Below, piece after piece: positions 52,523-61,855 of a stretch of 64,000 bases of DNA. Position numbers and translations under genes: made by a program. Under the pieces are notes generated by a model, which saw only the letters and a list, made by a program, of their open reading frames with translations, was not told the origin of the DNA and did no database searches. The stretch is from Symmachiella dynata (GTDB lineage: Bacteria > Planctomycetota > Planctomycetia > Planctomycetales > Planctomycetaceae), in assembly GCF_007747995.1 (NCBI RefSeq), contig NZ_CP036276.1, positions 6,562,001 to 6,626,000 of the forward strand. Direction: 5' to 3'. Each line of letters begins with the position of its first letter. Position 1 is the stretch's first letter.

Positions 52523-53782
52523 CTATTGATAAAACCCACGCCCCGCCGCCGCCAACGCTTCGATCTGCCGTCCCGCCACATACCGCGGCCCTAACCGCCG
52601 CAGCGGACGCAGCATTTCCAGAATCGTCGCCATGCCCACACCATCGGCCCAACGCAATAATCCGCCGGTCGCTTCGGGAAATCCAATGCCGTGAATCAAT
52701 GCCTCGTCGATATCGTGCGGACTGGCAACCAGCCCTGCTTCCAAAACCAACTCCGCCTCGGTCAGCATCGGCAGAATCAGCCGCGCAGTCAATTCGTCGC
52801 GGGAGAACGCGCGTCGTTCGCGGCGCCGTTCATGAATCAACTGTTCTGCAGAATGTGAAAGGGTCCCACCGCCCACATTCCCGTCGTATTGAAAAAAGCC
52901 ACTGCCTGTCTTTTGGCCAAACTGTCCGGACTGAAACAGCATCAACAACAGTTCCGATGTCACAACCCGTTCAGGAAATGCGTCGTAAATCGTGGTCCCG
53001 GCTCGCAAGGCAACGTCGATGCCAATCGCATCAATCGCTGTGAGCGGTCCGACCGGCATGCCGAACCCGGACGCGACGGATTCAATCGCACCGACCTCCG
53101 CCCCTTCTAATAACAACTCCAACGCTTCATTCAAGTACGGCGTCAGCAGCCGATTCACGACAAAACCCGGACTGTCACCCACCACCACCGGACGTTTACC
53201 AATCGCGCGAGCATAGTTGATCGCGACGGCAATGGTTTCATCGCTCGTCTGTTCGCCACGCACAATTTCCAACAACATCCGCTCCGCCACCGGATGACAA
53301 AAGTGCAGTCCCACGAAATTCTGTGGTCGTGCTAATTTCGCCGCTATCTCGGTCACGGGAATACTGGAGGTATTGGAGGCAAAGATCGTCTGCTCATGAG
53401 CCAGCGGCTCGAGTTTTTTAAAGACACGACGTTTGACCGGCAGCCGTTCGATAACCGCTTCAATCACCAAATCCGCCGCCGCCAACTCTTCCGCTGCTTG
53501 GCTGCCGCGAATCAAATCCGGGTTCACTTGCGTTTGAAGATCAGCAACACCATGGGCGAGCGCATCCTCCGAGGTATCCGAGAGTGTCACTGCGATTCCG
53601 TGCTGCGCATTGGCCATGGCAATGCCGCGCCCCATCACTCCCGCCCCGATGACTGCGGCAGTGTTGATCGCGCGCGTTCCTGCTGCATTCGTACCGCGAT
53701 GTTCCGCCAGTCGTGTAATCCAGGAAGGCGATTCCGCAGTGCTGAGAAATTCGATGGGCATGGCGTTGTCGCTTTTTATCAT
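52523..53782 (-). CDS. 3-hydroxyacyl-CoA dehydrogenase (single function)
   Basis: A 419-residue enzyme from the ATG at 53782 (53761 is an alternative). The N-terminal Rossmann fold has AAVIGAGVMGRGIAMANAQHG; ASNTSSIPVTEIAAKL and RPQNFVGLHFCHPV-like text RPQNFVGLHFCHPVAERM form the substrate and catalytic region with the His; GDSPGFVVNRLLTPYLNEAL is the C-terminal domain start. It oxidises S-3-hydroxyacyl-CoA with NAD. The FadB enoyl-CoA hydratase half is absent. It follows the ketosynthase pair on the same strand with a palindromic element between, so it may share in chain modification. Confidence 0.88.
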   Translation of the reverse strand: MIKSDNAMPIEFLSTAESPSWITRLAEHRGTNAAGTRAINTAAVIGAGVMGRGIAMANAQHGIAVTLSDTSEDALAHGVADLQTQVNPDLIRGSQAAEELAAADLVIEAVIERLPVKRRVFKKLEPLAHEQTIFASNTSSIPVTEIAAKLARPQNFVGLHFCHPVAERMLLEIVRGEQTSDETIAVAINYARAIGKRPVVVGDSPGFVVNRLLTPYLNEALELLLEGAEVGAIESVASGFGMPVGPLTAIDAIGIDVALRAGTTIYDAFPERVVTSELLLMLFQSGQFGQKTGSGFFQYDGNVGGGTLSHSAEQLIHERRRERRAFSRDELTARLILPMLTEAELVLEAGLVASPHDIDEALIHGIGFPEATGGLLRWADGVGMATILEMLRPLRRLGPRYVAGRQIEALAAAGRGFYQ

Positions 53783-53791
53783 CCGAATTCT

Positions 53792-53897
53792 GGGTGACAC
53801 TGGCGACTCGTCCGCCAGTGCAAACTAAGTTTGACGTGGATTACACCGAAATGCTTATTGGTAAATCGCACTGGCGGGCAAGCCAGCAGTGGCACCC
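53792..53897. repeat. CACTGGC-family palindrome
   Basis: GGGTGACACTGGCGACTCG on the left and CTGGCGGGCAAGCCAGCAG followed by TGGCACCC on the right. The ends are imperfect inverted repeats. It lies between the ketosynthase stop and the dehydrogenase start. Confidence 0.65.
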
Positions 53898-53917
53898 GTT
53901 CAACAGCAGCTTGATCG

Positions 53918-55231
53918 TTAAGCAGCCCAGCGGACGGTGGCGGTGGATGAGGCTTCGTCGAAGCGTGAGAGCACCAGGGCCGCGTTTTGGCCGCCAAATC
54001 CGATGCTGTTGCTCAACACGTGTCGGCAATCGATTTCACGAGCGATGTTGGGGATATAATCCAAATCGCATTCCGGATCAGGTGTCGAATAGTTGATCGT
54101 CGGGGGGGCGACACCATGTTTGATTGCCAACAAACAGACCGCTGCCTCGATCGCGCCGCACGCGGTGGTCGCGTGTCCTAGCATGCTTTTTGTGCTGGAA
54201 ATCGGCACCGAATGCGCCTGACGGCCAAAGGCCCGTTTGACCGCTAATGTTTCGATCTTGTCGTTCAGAACCGTGCCGGTCCCGTGCGCGTTGATGTAAT
54301 TGATGTCCTCGACATTCAGTTCCGCTTCGTACAACGCCCGTCCAATCGCTGTCGCAATGCCGCGACCATCGGGATGGGTATCGGTCACACGGTAAGCGTC
54401 TTGCGAGGACCCATAACCGTCGACCTCTCCCCAAATCTCTGCTCCGCGCCGCCGCGCGTGTTCCAATTCTTCCAGGACGAAGACGGCTGACCCTTCGCCG
54501 ATCACGAAACCATCCCGCTCCCGATCAAAGGGACGGACGGCTGTTGCCGGATCGTCGTTCCGGGTACTCAACGCAGAGAGCCGTTGAAAACCGGTTACGC
54601 CAAACGGATGTATCGTGCTGTGCGACCCACCGGCCAACATCACATCTGCATCGTCCCGACGAATCAACCGGGCCGCTTCACCGATGGCTTGCGTACTGGA
54701 GACGCAAGCGGCGATGCAATTGAAATTGGGGCCTTGCGCGTCGAACAACGATGCCAGATGACTCGCCGGCAAGTTCGGTTCATATTCACATTCTGCATGG
54801 GGATCAAAAATCCGCAGCGCCGTGCTATTGAATTCGCTGGTTGTATCTCCGCCAACCGTGGCTCCACTGATCGACTGTGTGAACCGGTCAAAATCCGCAA
54901 AGGCCTCGCCGCAACCTAAATAGACCCCCATGCGCACCGGATCAATCCGGGATGTCTCCAGCGACGCAGACCGTCCTGCTTTGAGACCGGCACCAATAGC
55001 GAATGTCGTCTGTCGCGGACAATGTTCCCATTGCCGTGGGTTTTCGCCGACATCCCACAAATCCCAATCACGAACTTCGGCCGCAATCCGCACGGGAAAA
55101 TTATCAGCATCGAACAACGTCAACGGCCCAATCCCCGATCGGCCGGCCGTTAATCCCTGCCACAATTCCTCCGTGGTCGCCCCCAGAGGGGTCACGCAAC
55201 CAACACCGGTGATCACAACGCGTCGTTTCAT
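53918..55231 (-). CDS. Beta-ketoacyl synthase, catalytic (KS-alpha / FabF-like)
   Basis: A 437-residue FabF-type condensing enzyme from the ATG at 55231 (55237 also possible). The catalytic set is complete: Cys176 in NCIAACVSSTQAIGEA, His316 in NAHGTGTVLND and His353 in TKSMLGHATTACGAIEA. The N-terminus MKRRVVITGVGCVTPLG is typical. It condenses malonyl-ACP with an acyl primer. A catalytically dead relative is encoded just upstream on the same strand; together they match the KS-alpha/KS-beta layout. No acyl carrier protein is in the window. Confidence 0.9.
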   Translation of the reverse strand: MKRRVVITGVGCVTPLGATTEELWQGLTAGRSGIGPLTLFDADNFPVRIAAEVRDWDLWDVGENPRQWEHCPRQTTFAIGAGLKAGRSASLETSRIDPVRMGVYLGCGEAFADFDRFTQSISGATVGGDTTSEFNSTALRIFDPHAECEYEPNLPASHLASLFDAQGPNFNCIAACVSSTQAIGEAARLIRRDDADVMLAGGSHSTIHPFGVTGFQRLSALSTRNDDPATAVRPFDRERDGFVIGEGSAVFVLEELEHARRRGAEIWGEVDGYGSSQDAYRVTDTHPDGRGIATAIGRALYEAELNVEDINYINAHGTGTVLNDKIETLAVKRAFGRQAHSVPISSTKSMLGHATTACGAIEAAVCLLAIKHGVAPPTINYSTPDPECDLDYIPNIAREIDCRHVLSNSIGFGGQNAALVLSRFDEASSTATVRWAA

Positions 55232-55268
55232 GCCCATGCTTCCATTCCTGGACCCGCAATCCATTTCT

Positions 55269-55339
55269 CCCTTTCCCACCAGGAAAGGGCCGCTTCGATT
55301 CTGACCCCCTCTCCCTCTGGGAGAGGGCCGGGGTGAGGG
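55269..55339. repeat. Double hairpin, CCCTCTCCC type
   Basis: CCCTTTCC/GGAAAGGG (55269-55289) and CCCTCTCCC/GGGAGAGGG (55307-55327) lie side by side, followed by CCGGGGTGAGGG. The second is a known widespread bacterial type of dispersed hairpin. It lies between the two ketosynthases. Confidence 0.7.
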
Positions 55340-55377
55340 CCGCACAACAACTGACTTCCCCACCCACTAAAAAAACT

Positions 55378-56691
55378 TCAATCACAAGCCCCCACCGCCA
55401 AACAACTCGCTTGACCCTGGGCGACGATGCTTAGATTCACAAAACTTTCCCCCGCCTCACAATCGGTCGAACGGACCGGCGCGACCGGACATTGCGGGTC
55501 GGGTTCTTCATAATTCAACACCGGAAACAGTCGCCCTTTTTTGAGCGCCAACAAACTGGCCACCAACTCCAAAGCGCCGCTACCGGCACCGGCATTGCCC
55601 GTGTTGCTCTTGGCAGCCACGACCGGTAACTTCGATGTCCGATCGCCGAACACCGTGCGAATCGCCGTGGCTTCTTCAATATCCGAGCGATGTGTGCTCA
55701 ACCCGTGTGCGTGCACATGGCCGATGTTGTCCGGCGATAGATGCGCTTTTCGCAGTGCAGCACCAATTGCGTTGGCCAAAGCCTTATCCCGCTGCGCCAC
55801 CCGGCCCGGACTGACCACACAGGACGAACCGACACCCAGGATCTCGCCAAATATCGTGGCGCCGCGATCCAGAGCAGTATGATATTCCTCCAACACCAAC
55901 GCCGCCGCCCCTTCGGCAATGACCGCTCCCTGCCGAGCGCGATCAAACGGCCGGCAGACGGCATCGGGATGTTGTGTGTCGAGTGCGACTTGCCCTTCGA
56001 GTTCCGCATGCAATCGATTGAACGGCAGAATCGTCGTGCCGGTGGCGCCGCTGACCATCGCATCGGCAGCGCCTTCTTGAATCGCATAACACGCCTCAGC
56101 TACCGACAGGTTTGCCGCTGCTTCGCGCTGCGTGATTGAATTGTTCGGACCGCGCAGATCGTTGTAGATCGCCATGTAACAAGCAGGCATGTTCGGCAAA
56201 CATTTCAGTAACCACAACGGCGCAATCTGATCAAGCCCTTCGCGCCCCCACCGCTGAAAATCAAAGCCCGCCGCATCGCTGCACGCACGGACGCCCGCTT
56301 CGAAGTCCTGCGGCATCATCGAGACGTTGCCCGCACCAAAACAAACCCCAACACGCTCCGGCTCATAACCCACGCCCAGCAACTCGCTGTTATTGAGCGC
56401 CTGTTGCGCGGCTGCGACTCCCATCTGGGTTTCGCGGTTCATCAGTTTGAGCGCTTTGCGGATGGTCTTTTTGAGGCCCTTTTCCAGCGGACCAAAATCA
56501 TCGATCGCCCCTGTGAAATCTCGGGCGACCCCGGCACACATGGGGACCTGCGGCGAGGGTTCTTCAGCGACAATGCCGCTACGGCCATCGACGAGCGCTT
56601 GCCAGAATTCGTCCACCGAATTACCAAGCGGACTGACAACTCCCACGCCAGTCACCACGACGCGTCGTTTCGTATCAAAGGCGGAAATCAC
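55378..56691 (-). CDS. Beta-ketoacyl synthase-like protein without catalytic Cys (KS-beta-like)
   Basis: A 437-residue protein with the same fold and length as its downstream partner, starting with KRRVVVTGVGVVSPLG. At the catalytic Cys position it has Glu190 (GPNNSITQREAAANLSVAEA aligned with FabF). The first histidine is kept (H329 in HVHAHGLSTH), but the second is Asn366 (AAKSNTGNAGAGSGALEL). It cannot carry out condensation in the normal way. In type II polyketide systems such partners (chain-length factors, KS-beta) form heterodimers with KS-alpha and set chain length. It is encoded first in the operon and the gap is about 146 bases. Confidence 0.88.
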   Translation of the reverse strand: MISAFDTKRRVVVTGVGVVSPLGNSVDEFWQALVDGRSGIVAEEPSPQVPMCAGVARDFTGAIDDFGPLEKGLKKTIRKALKLMNRETQMGVAAAQQALNNSELLGVGYEPERVGVCFGAGNVSMMPQDFEAGVRACSDAAGFDFQRWGREGLDQIAPLWLLKCLPNMPACYMAIYNDLRGPNNSITQREAAANLSVAEACYAIQEGAADAMVSGATGTTILPFNRLHAELEGQVALDTQHPDAVCRPFDRARQGAVIAEGAAALVLEEYHTALDRGATIFGEILGVGSSCVVSPGRVAQRDKALANAIGAALRKAHLSPDNIGHVHAHGLSTHRSDIEEATAIRTVFGDRTSKLPVVAAKSNTGNAGAGSGALELVASLLALKKGRLFPVLNYEEPDPQCPVAPVRSTDCEAGESFVNLSIVAQGQASCLAVGACD

Positions 56692-56935
56692 GTATGCATC
56701 CTTGCATGAATTGCCGCGAAATGGGAAAGGGAAATCCCGTTACTTTCGAGAGGCGGAAGAATACGGAAATGCCCCTTTTCTGTCGAGGCGAGTTTTGAGT
56801 TGATCGCTGCCCGTTTTGAGATATTTTGAACCGCCCCACACCGCCGTCCGTTGGCTATTTGGCGGCGGCGGTCCAACGTGGTACAGTCGCAAAAAGTTAT
56901 CTCATTTCTCATTCACTTCACGACAGCACGAAACC

Positions 56936-57532
56936 ATGAACTCCTACCGGGCGTGTCATTGTTGCGGACTGATTCATAGCTTGCCGGATTTGGTTGCCGG
57001 GCAAGTCGCCGCCTGCACGCGCTGTCGCGCCACCATCTGCCGTGCGGGAAACGAGCGACGCTCAGCGCAGCGTACCGCAGCTGCTGCCTTGGGCGCGTTC
57101 GTGCTGTTTTGGCCGGCGATCTTTCTACCAATTTTGGAAATCGAAAAACTCGGCCATCATCACGAATCGAGCCTGATCGGCGGCATCATCGAATTGTTCG
57201 CGCACGGCAATTTCTTCGTCGGTGGAATCGTGTTGTTGTTCTCTGTGATCTTTCCACTGACCAAAATTGTCATGCTGCTCGAATTGAGCTTGCTGGAATC
57301 ACTGCAGCGCAAACACAAGGCGGTCACCTACCGCATTATGGAGACGGCTGGTAAGTGGAGCATGATGGACGTGTTGTTGTTGGCATTTCTAGTGATGTTG
57401 GTCAAATTGGGCAGCCTCGTCGAATTTCATTTCGGTCCCGCCGTGTTTGCGTTCGTCGCTTGCGTTGCCATGAGCATGCTGGCCTCCTTATCCTTCGATC
57501 CACATGAAATCTGGGAGGTCAGCGATGAGTGA
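56936..57532 (+). CDS. pqiA: PqiA-like membrane protein (single domain)
   Basis: A 198-residue protein from the ATG at 56936. The N-terminus holds two zinc-ribbon pairs (CHCCGLIHSLPDL and CTRCRATIC), then membrane helices such as AAALGAFVLFWPAIFLPIL, GNFFVGGIVLLFSVIFPLTKIVML and DVLLLAFLVMLVKL, with METAGKWSMMDV conserved. E. coli PqiA has two such units; this is one. PqiA works with PqiB, an MCE protein, in lipid transport between membranes. The stop overlaps the PqiB start by eight bases. Confidence 0.85.
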   Translation: MNSYRACHCCGLIHSLPDLVAGQVAACTRCRATICRAGNERRSAQRTAAAALGAFVLFWPAIFLPILEIEKLGHHHESSLIGGIIELFAHGNFFVGGIVLLFSVIFPLTKIVMLLELSLLESLQRKHKAVTYRIMETAGKWSMMDVLLLAFLVMLVKLGSLVEFHFGPAVFAFVACVAMSMLASLSFDPHEIWEVSDE

Positions 57533-59348
57533 ACAGCCCGCAGACACCAATCCGTCCTCTGCTCCGGAAAAATTTCCTCAAGCAGAAATTCGCGACGCCG
57601 CCCATTCCTGGTGGCGCCGCGCCGCTGCCGGACATCTGTGGTGGCTAACCGCTGCTTGCCTGATCTTGGCCATCTATTTGATTGTCGCCACCGTTCGCGC
57701 GCGGGGACCGGAGATTGCGATTCATTTTCAACAAGGACACGGCATTAAACCGGGGGACCTGTTGCGACATCGCGGCATTGCCATCGGCGAAGTGACTTCC
57801 GTTGAATTAGACAAGGAGCTGTCCGGTATTACCGTCCGCGTTGCGATGGAGCCCCGCGCCATCGGCCTAGCCCGCGCTGGAAGCCGTTTCTGGATCGTCC
57901 GGCCCCGCATCAGCTTGGGACGCGTGAGTGGCTTGGAAACGGTTGTCGGAGCCAAATATATCGGCGTCCTGCCCGGTCCACCCGATGCAGAAAAACAAGT
58001 CGAATTCACTGGCGCCGAGTCGCCGCTAATGATGCTGGACACCGAAGTCGTCGACATCACGATTCGCTTTCGACAGGGATACGGACTCTCCGTCGGTGAT
58101 CCGATCAAGTACCGCGGCATCGAGGTCGGCGAGGTGACCGCTGTTGAACTCAACGAGGATCAAAACGGTGTGGATGTGGCGGTGCGACTCTTGGCCAACG
58201 CCAGCCGTTTGGCGCGCGTCGGCAGCCAATTTTGGGTCGCCCGCCCCGACATCGACCTGACCGGCATCCGCGGCTTGGAGACGGTCGTCAGCGGCCGGTA
58301 TATCGCTGTGCTCCCTGGACCGGAAGAAACGGAACCGTTGACAGTCTTCCACGGCTTGGATTCCGCCCCTCCTTCCAGCGAACGGGAACCGGGTGGATTG
58401 GAAATCGTCCTTTACACCCCACATCGCGGCGGCCTGCAACGCGGGGTGCCGGTGATGTACCGCGGCATCCGCATCGGACACGTAATGACTGCCGGCCTCT
58501 CCAGCGATGCAACCACCGTCGAAGCCCGCGCCTATATCCAACCCGCCTATCGCGAACTGGTGCATGAAAAAACCGTCTTCTGGAATCAAACCGGCATCGA
58601 TTTCCATTTCGGCGTCACCGGTGTCGACTTCAAAGCCGATTCGCTCTCCAGCGTCGCCCTCGGCGCGGTGGCGATGGCCACGCCCGATTCCCCGGGCCAG
58701 CGCGTCACCACCGGGCATCGGTTTTTCTACCATGCCGAGGCAAAGGACGAATGGCTGACATGGCAACCCAGCATCCCGGTCGGCTCCGCCTTGCTCCCCG
58801 AAGGCATGTCCCTGCCTCAACCATTGCGGGCAACGTTACTATGGCAGGAGCGGACTTTGGGAATCAAACGTGACCAAGAAAAGCTTGGCTGGGTGCTACC
58901 ATTGGCCGACAATCGACTCATCGGACCGACGGATCTTCTCACCCCCACTGCCGATGCCGTCGAGAAACAAGCCATACTAGAGGTCGCCGGCCAAAAGTTA
59001 ACGATCACCGCTGACACAACCCGCAGCCACGGTGCACTGGCGGAAATCGCTGTCGACAAATCATTCCCCACCGCCTGGCCAATCGACCGCCTTCGCGCCC
59101 CTACGGCCATCGAAGAATGCCTGATCGTCGGGGCGACTCAGGAAGACCGCATTCCCCTCCCTGCAGCGCGGCTGGAGGCAGAGGAAGGAAATTGGAAAAT
59201 CGATCCCTCGCTCCCCATCGATCCTGACTGGCACGGAGCCAGTGTCTTGGCCGTCAGCGACGGAAAACTGATCGGTGTCTTAACAATCAATCAAGCCAGC
59301 GCCCAAGTCACACCACTGACTGAAAAGTTGGTCTTCAATGACCCGTAG
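57525..59348 (+). CDS. pqiB: PqiB-like MCE protein with three MCE domains and an extra C-terminal domain
   Basis: A 607-residue protein from the ATG at 57525. One membrane helix (WLTAACLILAIYLIVATV) is followed by three MCE/MlaD domains at about 62-152, 176-266 and 293-385, each with a YRGI/RHRG core and a ETVVGAKYIGVLPG or ETVVSGRYIAVLPG end. MCE rings form tunnels for lipids. After residue 400 comes about 200 residues not seen in ordinary PqiB: HWKAGW-like parts do not recur, but DWHGASVLAVSDGKLIGVLT at 568-587 recalls the GNSGG-PVxDxxGxVIGV motif of trypsin-like folds, here without a proper active site. It may shape an exit or bind a partner. Confidence 0.85.
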   Translation: MSEQPADTNPSSAPEKFPQAEIRDAAHSWWRRAAAGHLWWLTAACLILAIYLIVATVRARGPEIAIHFQQGHGIKPGDLLRHRGIAIGEVTSVELDKELSGITVRVAMEPRAIGLARAGSRFWIVRPRISLGRVSGLETVVGAKYIGVLPGPPDAEKQVEFTGAESPLMMLDTEVVDITIRFRQGYGLSVGDPIKYRGIEVGEVTAVELNEDQNGVDVAVRLLANASRLARVGSQFWVARPDIDLTGIRGLETVVSGRYIAVLPGPEETEPLTVFHGLDSAPPSSEREPGGLEIVLYTPHRGGLQRGVPVMYRGIRIGHVMTAGLSSDATTVEARAYIQPAYRELVHEKTVFWNQTGIDFHFGVTGVDFKADSLSSVALGAVAMATPDSPGQRVTTGHRFFYHAEAKDEWLTWQPSIPVGSALLPEGMSLPQPLRATLLWQERTLGIKRDQEKLGWVLPLADNRLIGPTDLLTPTADAVEKQAILEVAGQKLTITADTTRSHGALAEIAVDKSFPTAWPIDRLRAPTAIEECLIVGATQEDRIPLPAARLEAEEGNWKIDPSLPIDPDWHGASVLAVSDGKLIGVLTINQASAQVTPLTEKLVFNDP

Positions 59349-59367
59349 TCAGTGGCTAGTTAAACCA

Positions 59368-60690
59368 TCAATCGCGCAGATGAAACAACCGGCGGAGCGC
59401 GTCCATCAGACCGTGCGGGGTGCCTTCGCGGGCTTCTTCTTTGAGTGCTTCCAGCGGCGGGTGCAGGAGTTTATTCACCAGCCGGTTGACCCATTGCTCC
59501 ACGATTTTGCGTTCGCGGTCGTCCATGTCGCCCAACCGGCCGAATAGCCAGGCGAGTTCTTCGTCGGTCACATCCCGCCATTTTTCGCGCAGGTTGCGGA
59601 TGATCGGTCCAGTCGCACGGTGGTAGACCGCATGCATGAACTCGTCGGTCTCTTCATCGATGATTTTCTGTGCTGCGGCAATCTCTTTTTGGCGGACTTT
59701 GCGATTGCGTTCGCAGGTCTCTTCCAGATCATCGATACAATATAAAAACACGTTGTCATCGATGTCGCCCACGGACGATTCAAAATCGCGTGGCGCGCCC
59801 AGGTCGAGAATGAAGACCTGTTTGTATTCGCTCTGCTGGCGAACAGCGGCAAACCGCTCGCGGGTTACGATGGGACGATCCGCGCCGGTAGTGCTAACGA
59901 TAATATCCGCCGTCGCCATCAACCGGTCGAGTTGGTCATACTCCACGTACGTGCCACCCCACTCATCGGCCAACTCCCTTGCGCGATCGACGCTGCGATT
60001 CACCACCACCAGTTCGCGAACCCCTTCCTCCTTGAGATACCGCAAGGTTTCGATCGCCATTTCCCCCGCCCCGATCACCAACACCTGTTTGTCGTCGAAA
60101 CGGTCGAAGATGCTTTTGCCGAAATCCCCCACAGCCACGCTGGCAATCGAGATCCGTCCTTCTGCCAAACCGGTTTCGGTGCGGATGCGTTTGCCGACCT
60201 TTAAGGCCCGCTCGAACATCGCGTTGGCCATTGGCCCTGATGCCTGATTGACACGTGCGGTGGCGTAGGCTTCGCGAACTTGGCTGACGATTTGTGGCTC
60301 CCCCACCACCATGCTGTCGACACCCGAAGCGACGGAGAACAAATGCCGCACCGCATCGGCCCCGGTCCGTTCCAGCAGATTGTCGAAGAACTCGTCGACT
60401 GGAATGGCATGAAAATCGGCAAAGAAACCGGCCAGTTGTTGGTGGGTGGGAATATTCTCTTTGGACTCTTGGGCGGTATAGAGCTCGACGCGGTTGCAAG
60501 TCGACAGCACGACGAATTCCGAATCCGGAAATTGGGAACGCAGATGGTCGTAAGCGCGGACCTTCTCCTCCTCCGAGATGGCGAGCTTCTCGCGCAACGT
60601 CAGATCCGACCCTTGGTGGCTACAGTAGACAACTTGCAGGTTCAACGCCGGCTCCAGAATTTCATCGTAAGTGTCGGCCGCGCCGAACAC
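59368..60690 (-). CDS. hemA: Glutamyl-tRNA reductase
   Basis: A 440-residue enzyme. FVVLSTCNRVELYT carries the catalytic Cys65; VGEPQIVSQVREAYATAR and KVGKRIRTETGLAEGRISIA are the conserved linker and substrate region; VLVIGAGEMAIETLRYL is the NADPH site. The end is a dimerisation helix domain. It makes glutamate-1-semialdehyde, the first step of the C5 haem path. It lies 42 bases downstream of the CcsA/HemX-like gene, which is the usual hemX-hemA order. Confidence 0.93.
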   Translation of the reverse strand: MFGAADTYDEILEPALNLQVVYCSHQGSDLTLREKLAISEEEKVRAYDHLRSQFPDSEFVVLSTCNRVELYTAQESKENIPTHQQLAGFFADFHAIPVDEFFDNLLERTGADAVRHLFSVASGVDSMVVGEPQIVSQVREAYATARVNQASGPMANAMFERALKVGKRIRTETGLAEGRISIASVAVGDFGKSIFDRFDDKQVLVIGAGEMAIETLRYLKEEGVRELVVVNRSVDRARELADEWGGTYVEYDQLDRLMATADIIVSTTGADRPIVTRERFAAVRQQSEYKQVFILDLGAPRDFESSVGDIDDNVFLYCIDDLEETCERNRKVRQKEIAAAQKIIDEETDEFMHAVYHRATGPIIRNLREKWRDVTDEELAWLFGRLGDMDDRERKIVEQWVNRLVNKLLHPPLEALKEEAREGTPHGLMDALRRLFHLRD

Positions 60691-60731
60691 GCCTTGGGTT
60701 CGCGTGAGTTTAATCGCATCATTTGTTGCAG

Positions 60732-61562
60732 CTAGCTATGCCAACTGTCCATATTCAAGACCTGCAAGCCCACGATCGTGAGTAGCAAAAATCCGCAGCC
60801 CCAGATCGTCATCCATGCGACCTGTTTTCCCGCCGCTGGTTTGGCACGCAGCAACCAGCCAAACAGCACGGCCATCACCAACCAAACCACGCCGTAGCCG
60901 ATAATCACCGGATCGAGAAACTGCACCGGTTCAGGCGTCCTTTTGGAATACAGCCCCAATCCGACACCTGTCAGCATGCCAGCGGTCAGCAGCGGAAAGC
61001 TCAGCATGACGCACAGACGATTCCATCGCGCTAGCCGCGCTAAACTGGGCATGCTCAACCCGGTCGTCTGACCATGTTTGCGTTTGAGACGTCGATGCTG
61101 CACCAGATACATCATGCCAATCACAAAACCGATGGTCACCCCGCCGATTCCTATAACAAGTAATCCGGCATGCACCATCTTCAGGTTTTGTTGCGACGCC
61201 AATAACGGTTTGGGAGCATCCCCGACCAGATACGTTGCAGCCACAACCAATAACACCACCGGCAGGATAAAGACGCCCCATGCCGATGTCTCATCCAAAA
61301 ACGTGAAGACCAAGTAGAAAAGCACCATCAACCAGGCCAGCACCAGCATCCAATCTTGTTGCGATCCAACCAACGGCGGCAGGTTAGTCGCCCGGCTCCT
61401 CACGAGAAGATAGATCGTATGCGCGCACAAACCGGCAGCAGCAAAAAGCAACACGAACAACCGGTTCGCTTTACTGCGGCCCCATAGTCGTGTGGCTTCT
61501 AGCACAAACGCCACCAGATAACTGGCGAGGAAACAGTAGATGCCGACATTCGCAAAATTCAT
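60732..61562 (-). CDS. CcsA/HemX-like cytochrome assembly membrane protein
   Basis: A 276-residue protein from the ATG at 61562 (a TTG upstream gives the longer frame). Eight or so membrane helices, among them VGIYCFLASYLVAFVLEA, WMLVLAWLMVLFYLVFTF, LPVVLLVVAATYLV and KMVHAGLLVIGIGGVTIGFV. The tryptophan-rich WGxxF/P loop of true CcsA is weak, but the family layout and the position before hemA fit HemX, which tunes GluTR in Bacillus and aids haem use. Conserved histidines H53 (LCAHTIYLL) and H141-like (KMVHAG) may bind haem. Confidence 0.75.
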   Translation of the reverse strand: MNFANVGIYCFLASYLVAFVLEATRLWGRSKANRLFVLLFAAAGLCAHTIYLLVRSRATNLPPLVGSQQDWMLVLAWLMVLFYLVFTFLDETSAWGVFILPVVLLVVAATYLVGDAPKPLLASQQNLKMVHAGLLVIGIGGVTIGFVIGMMYLVQHRRLKRKHGQTTGLSMPSLARLARWNRLCVMLSFPLLTAGMLTGVGLGLYSKRTPEPVQFLDPVIIGYGVVWLVMAVLFGWLLRAKPAAGKQVAWMTIWGCGFLLLTIVGLQVLNMDSWHS

Positions 61563-61855
61563 AATGTCCGATATCAAATCGTTGAACCGGTTTCGTGTGG
61601 GACCGTAATCGTCGACCCCGTTTCTGTTTGCACTCGACTGACCAGCTGCTCATTCCAAACTGCGCTCTTTAGGCGAGTTATGCCTCACAATTCACGCGAG
61701 GGAAGGTCACCGGGGGTAAACCCTGTGAAAATCGAATTGATTCTTCACATTTATTGATTATACGATAACGCCCATGGCTGAAACAACTTGGCGATCCGAG
61801 ACGACGCGGAAAACCATCCGATAGGGAGACATCCGCTTCCCGGCGGGATAAGGCG

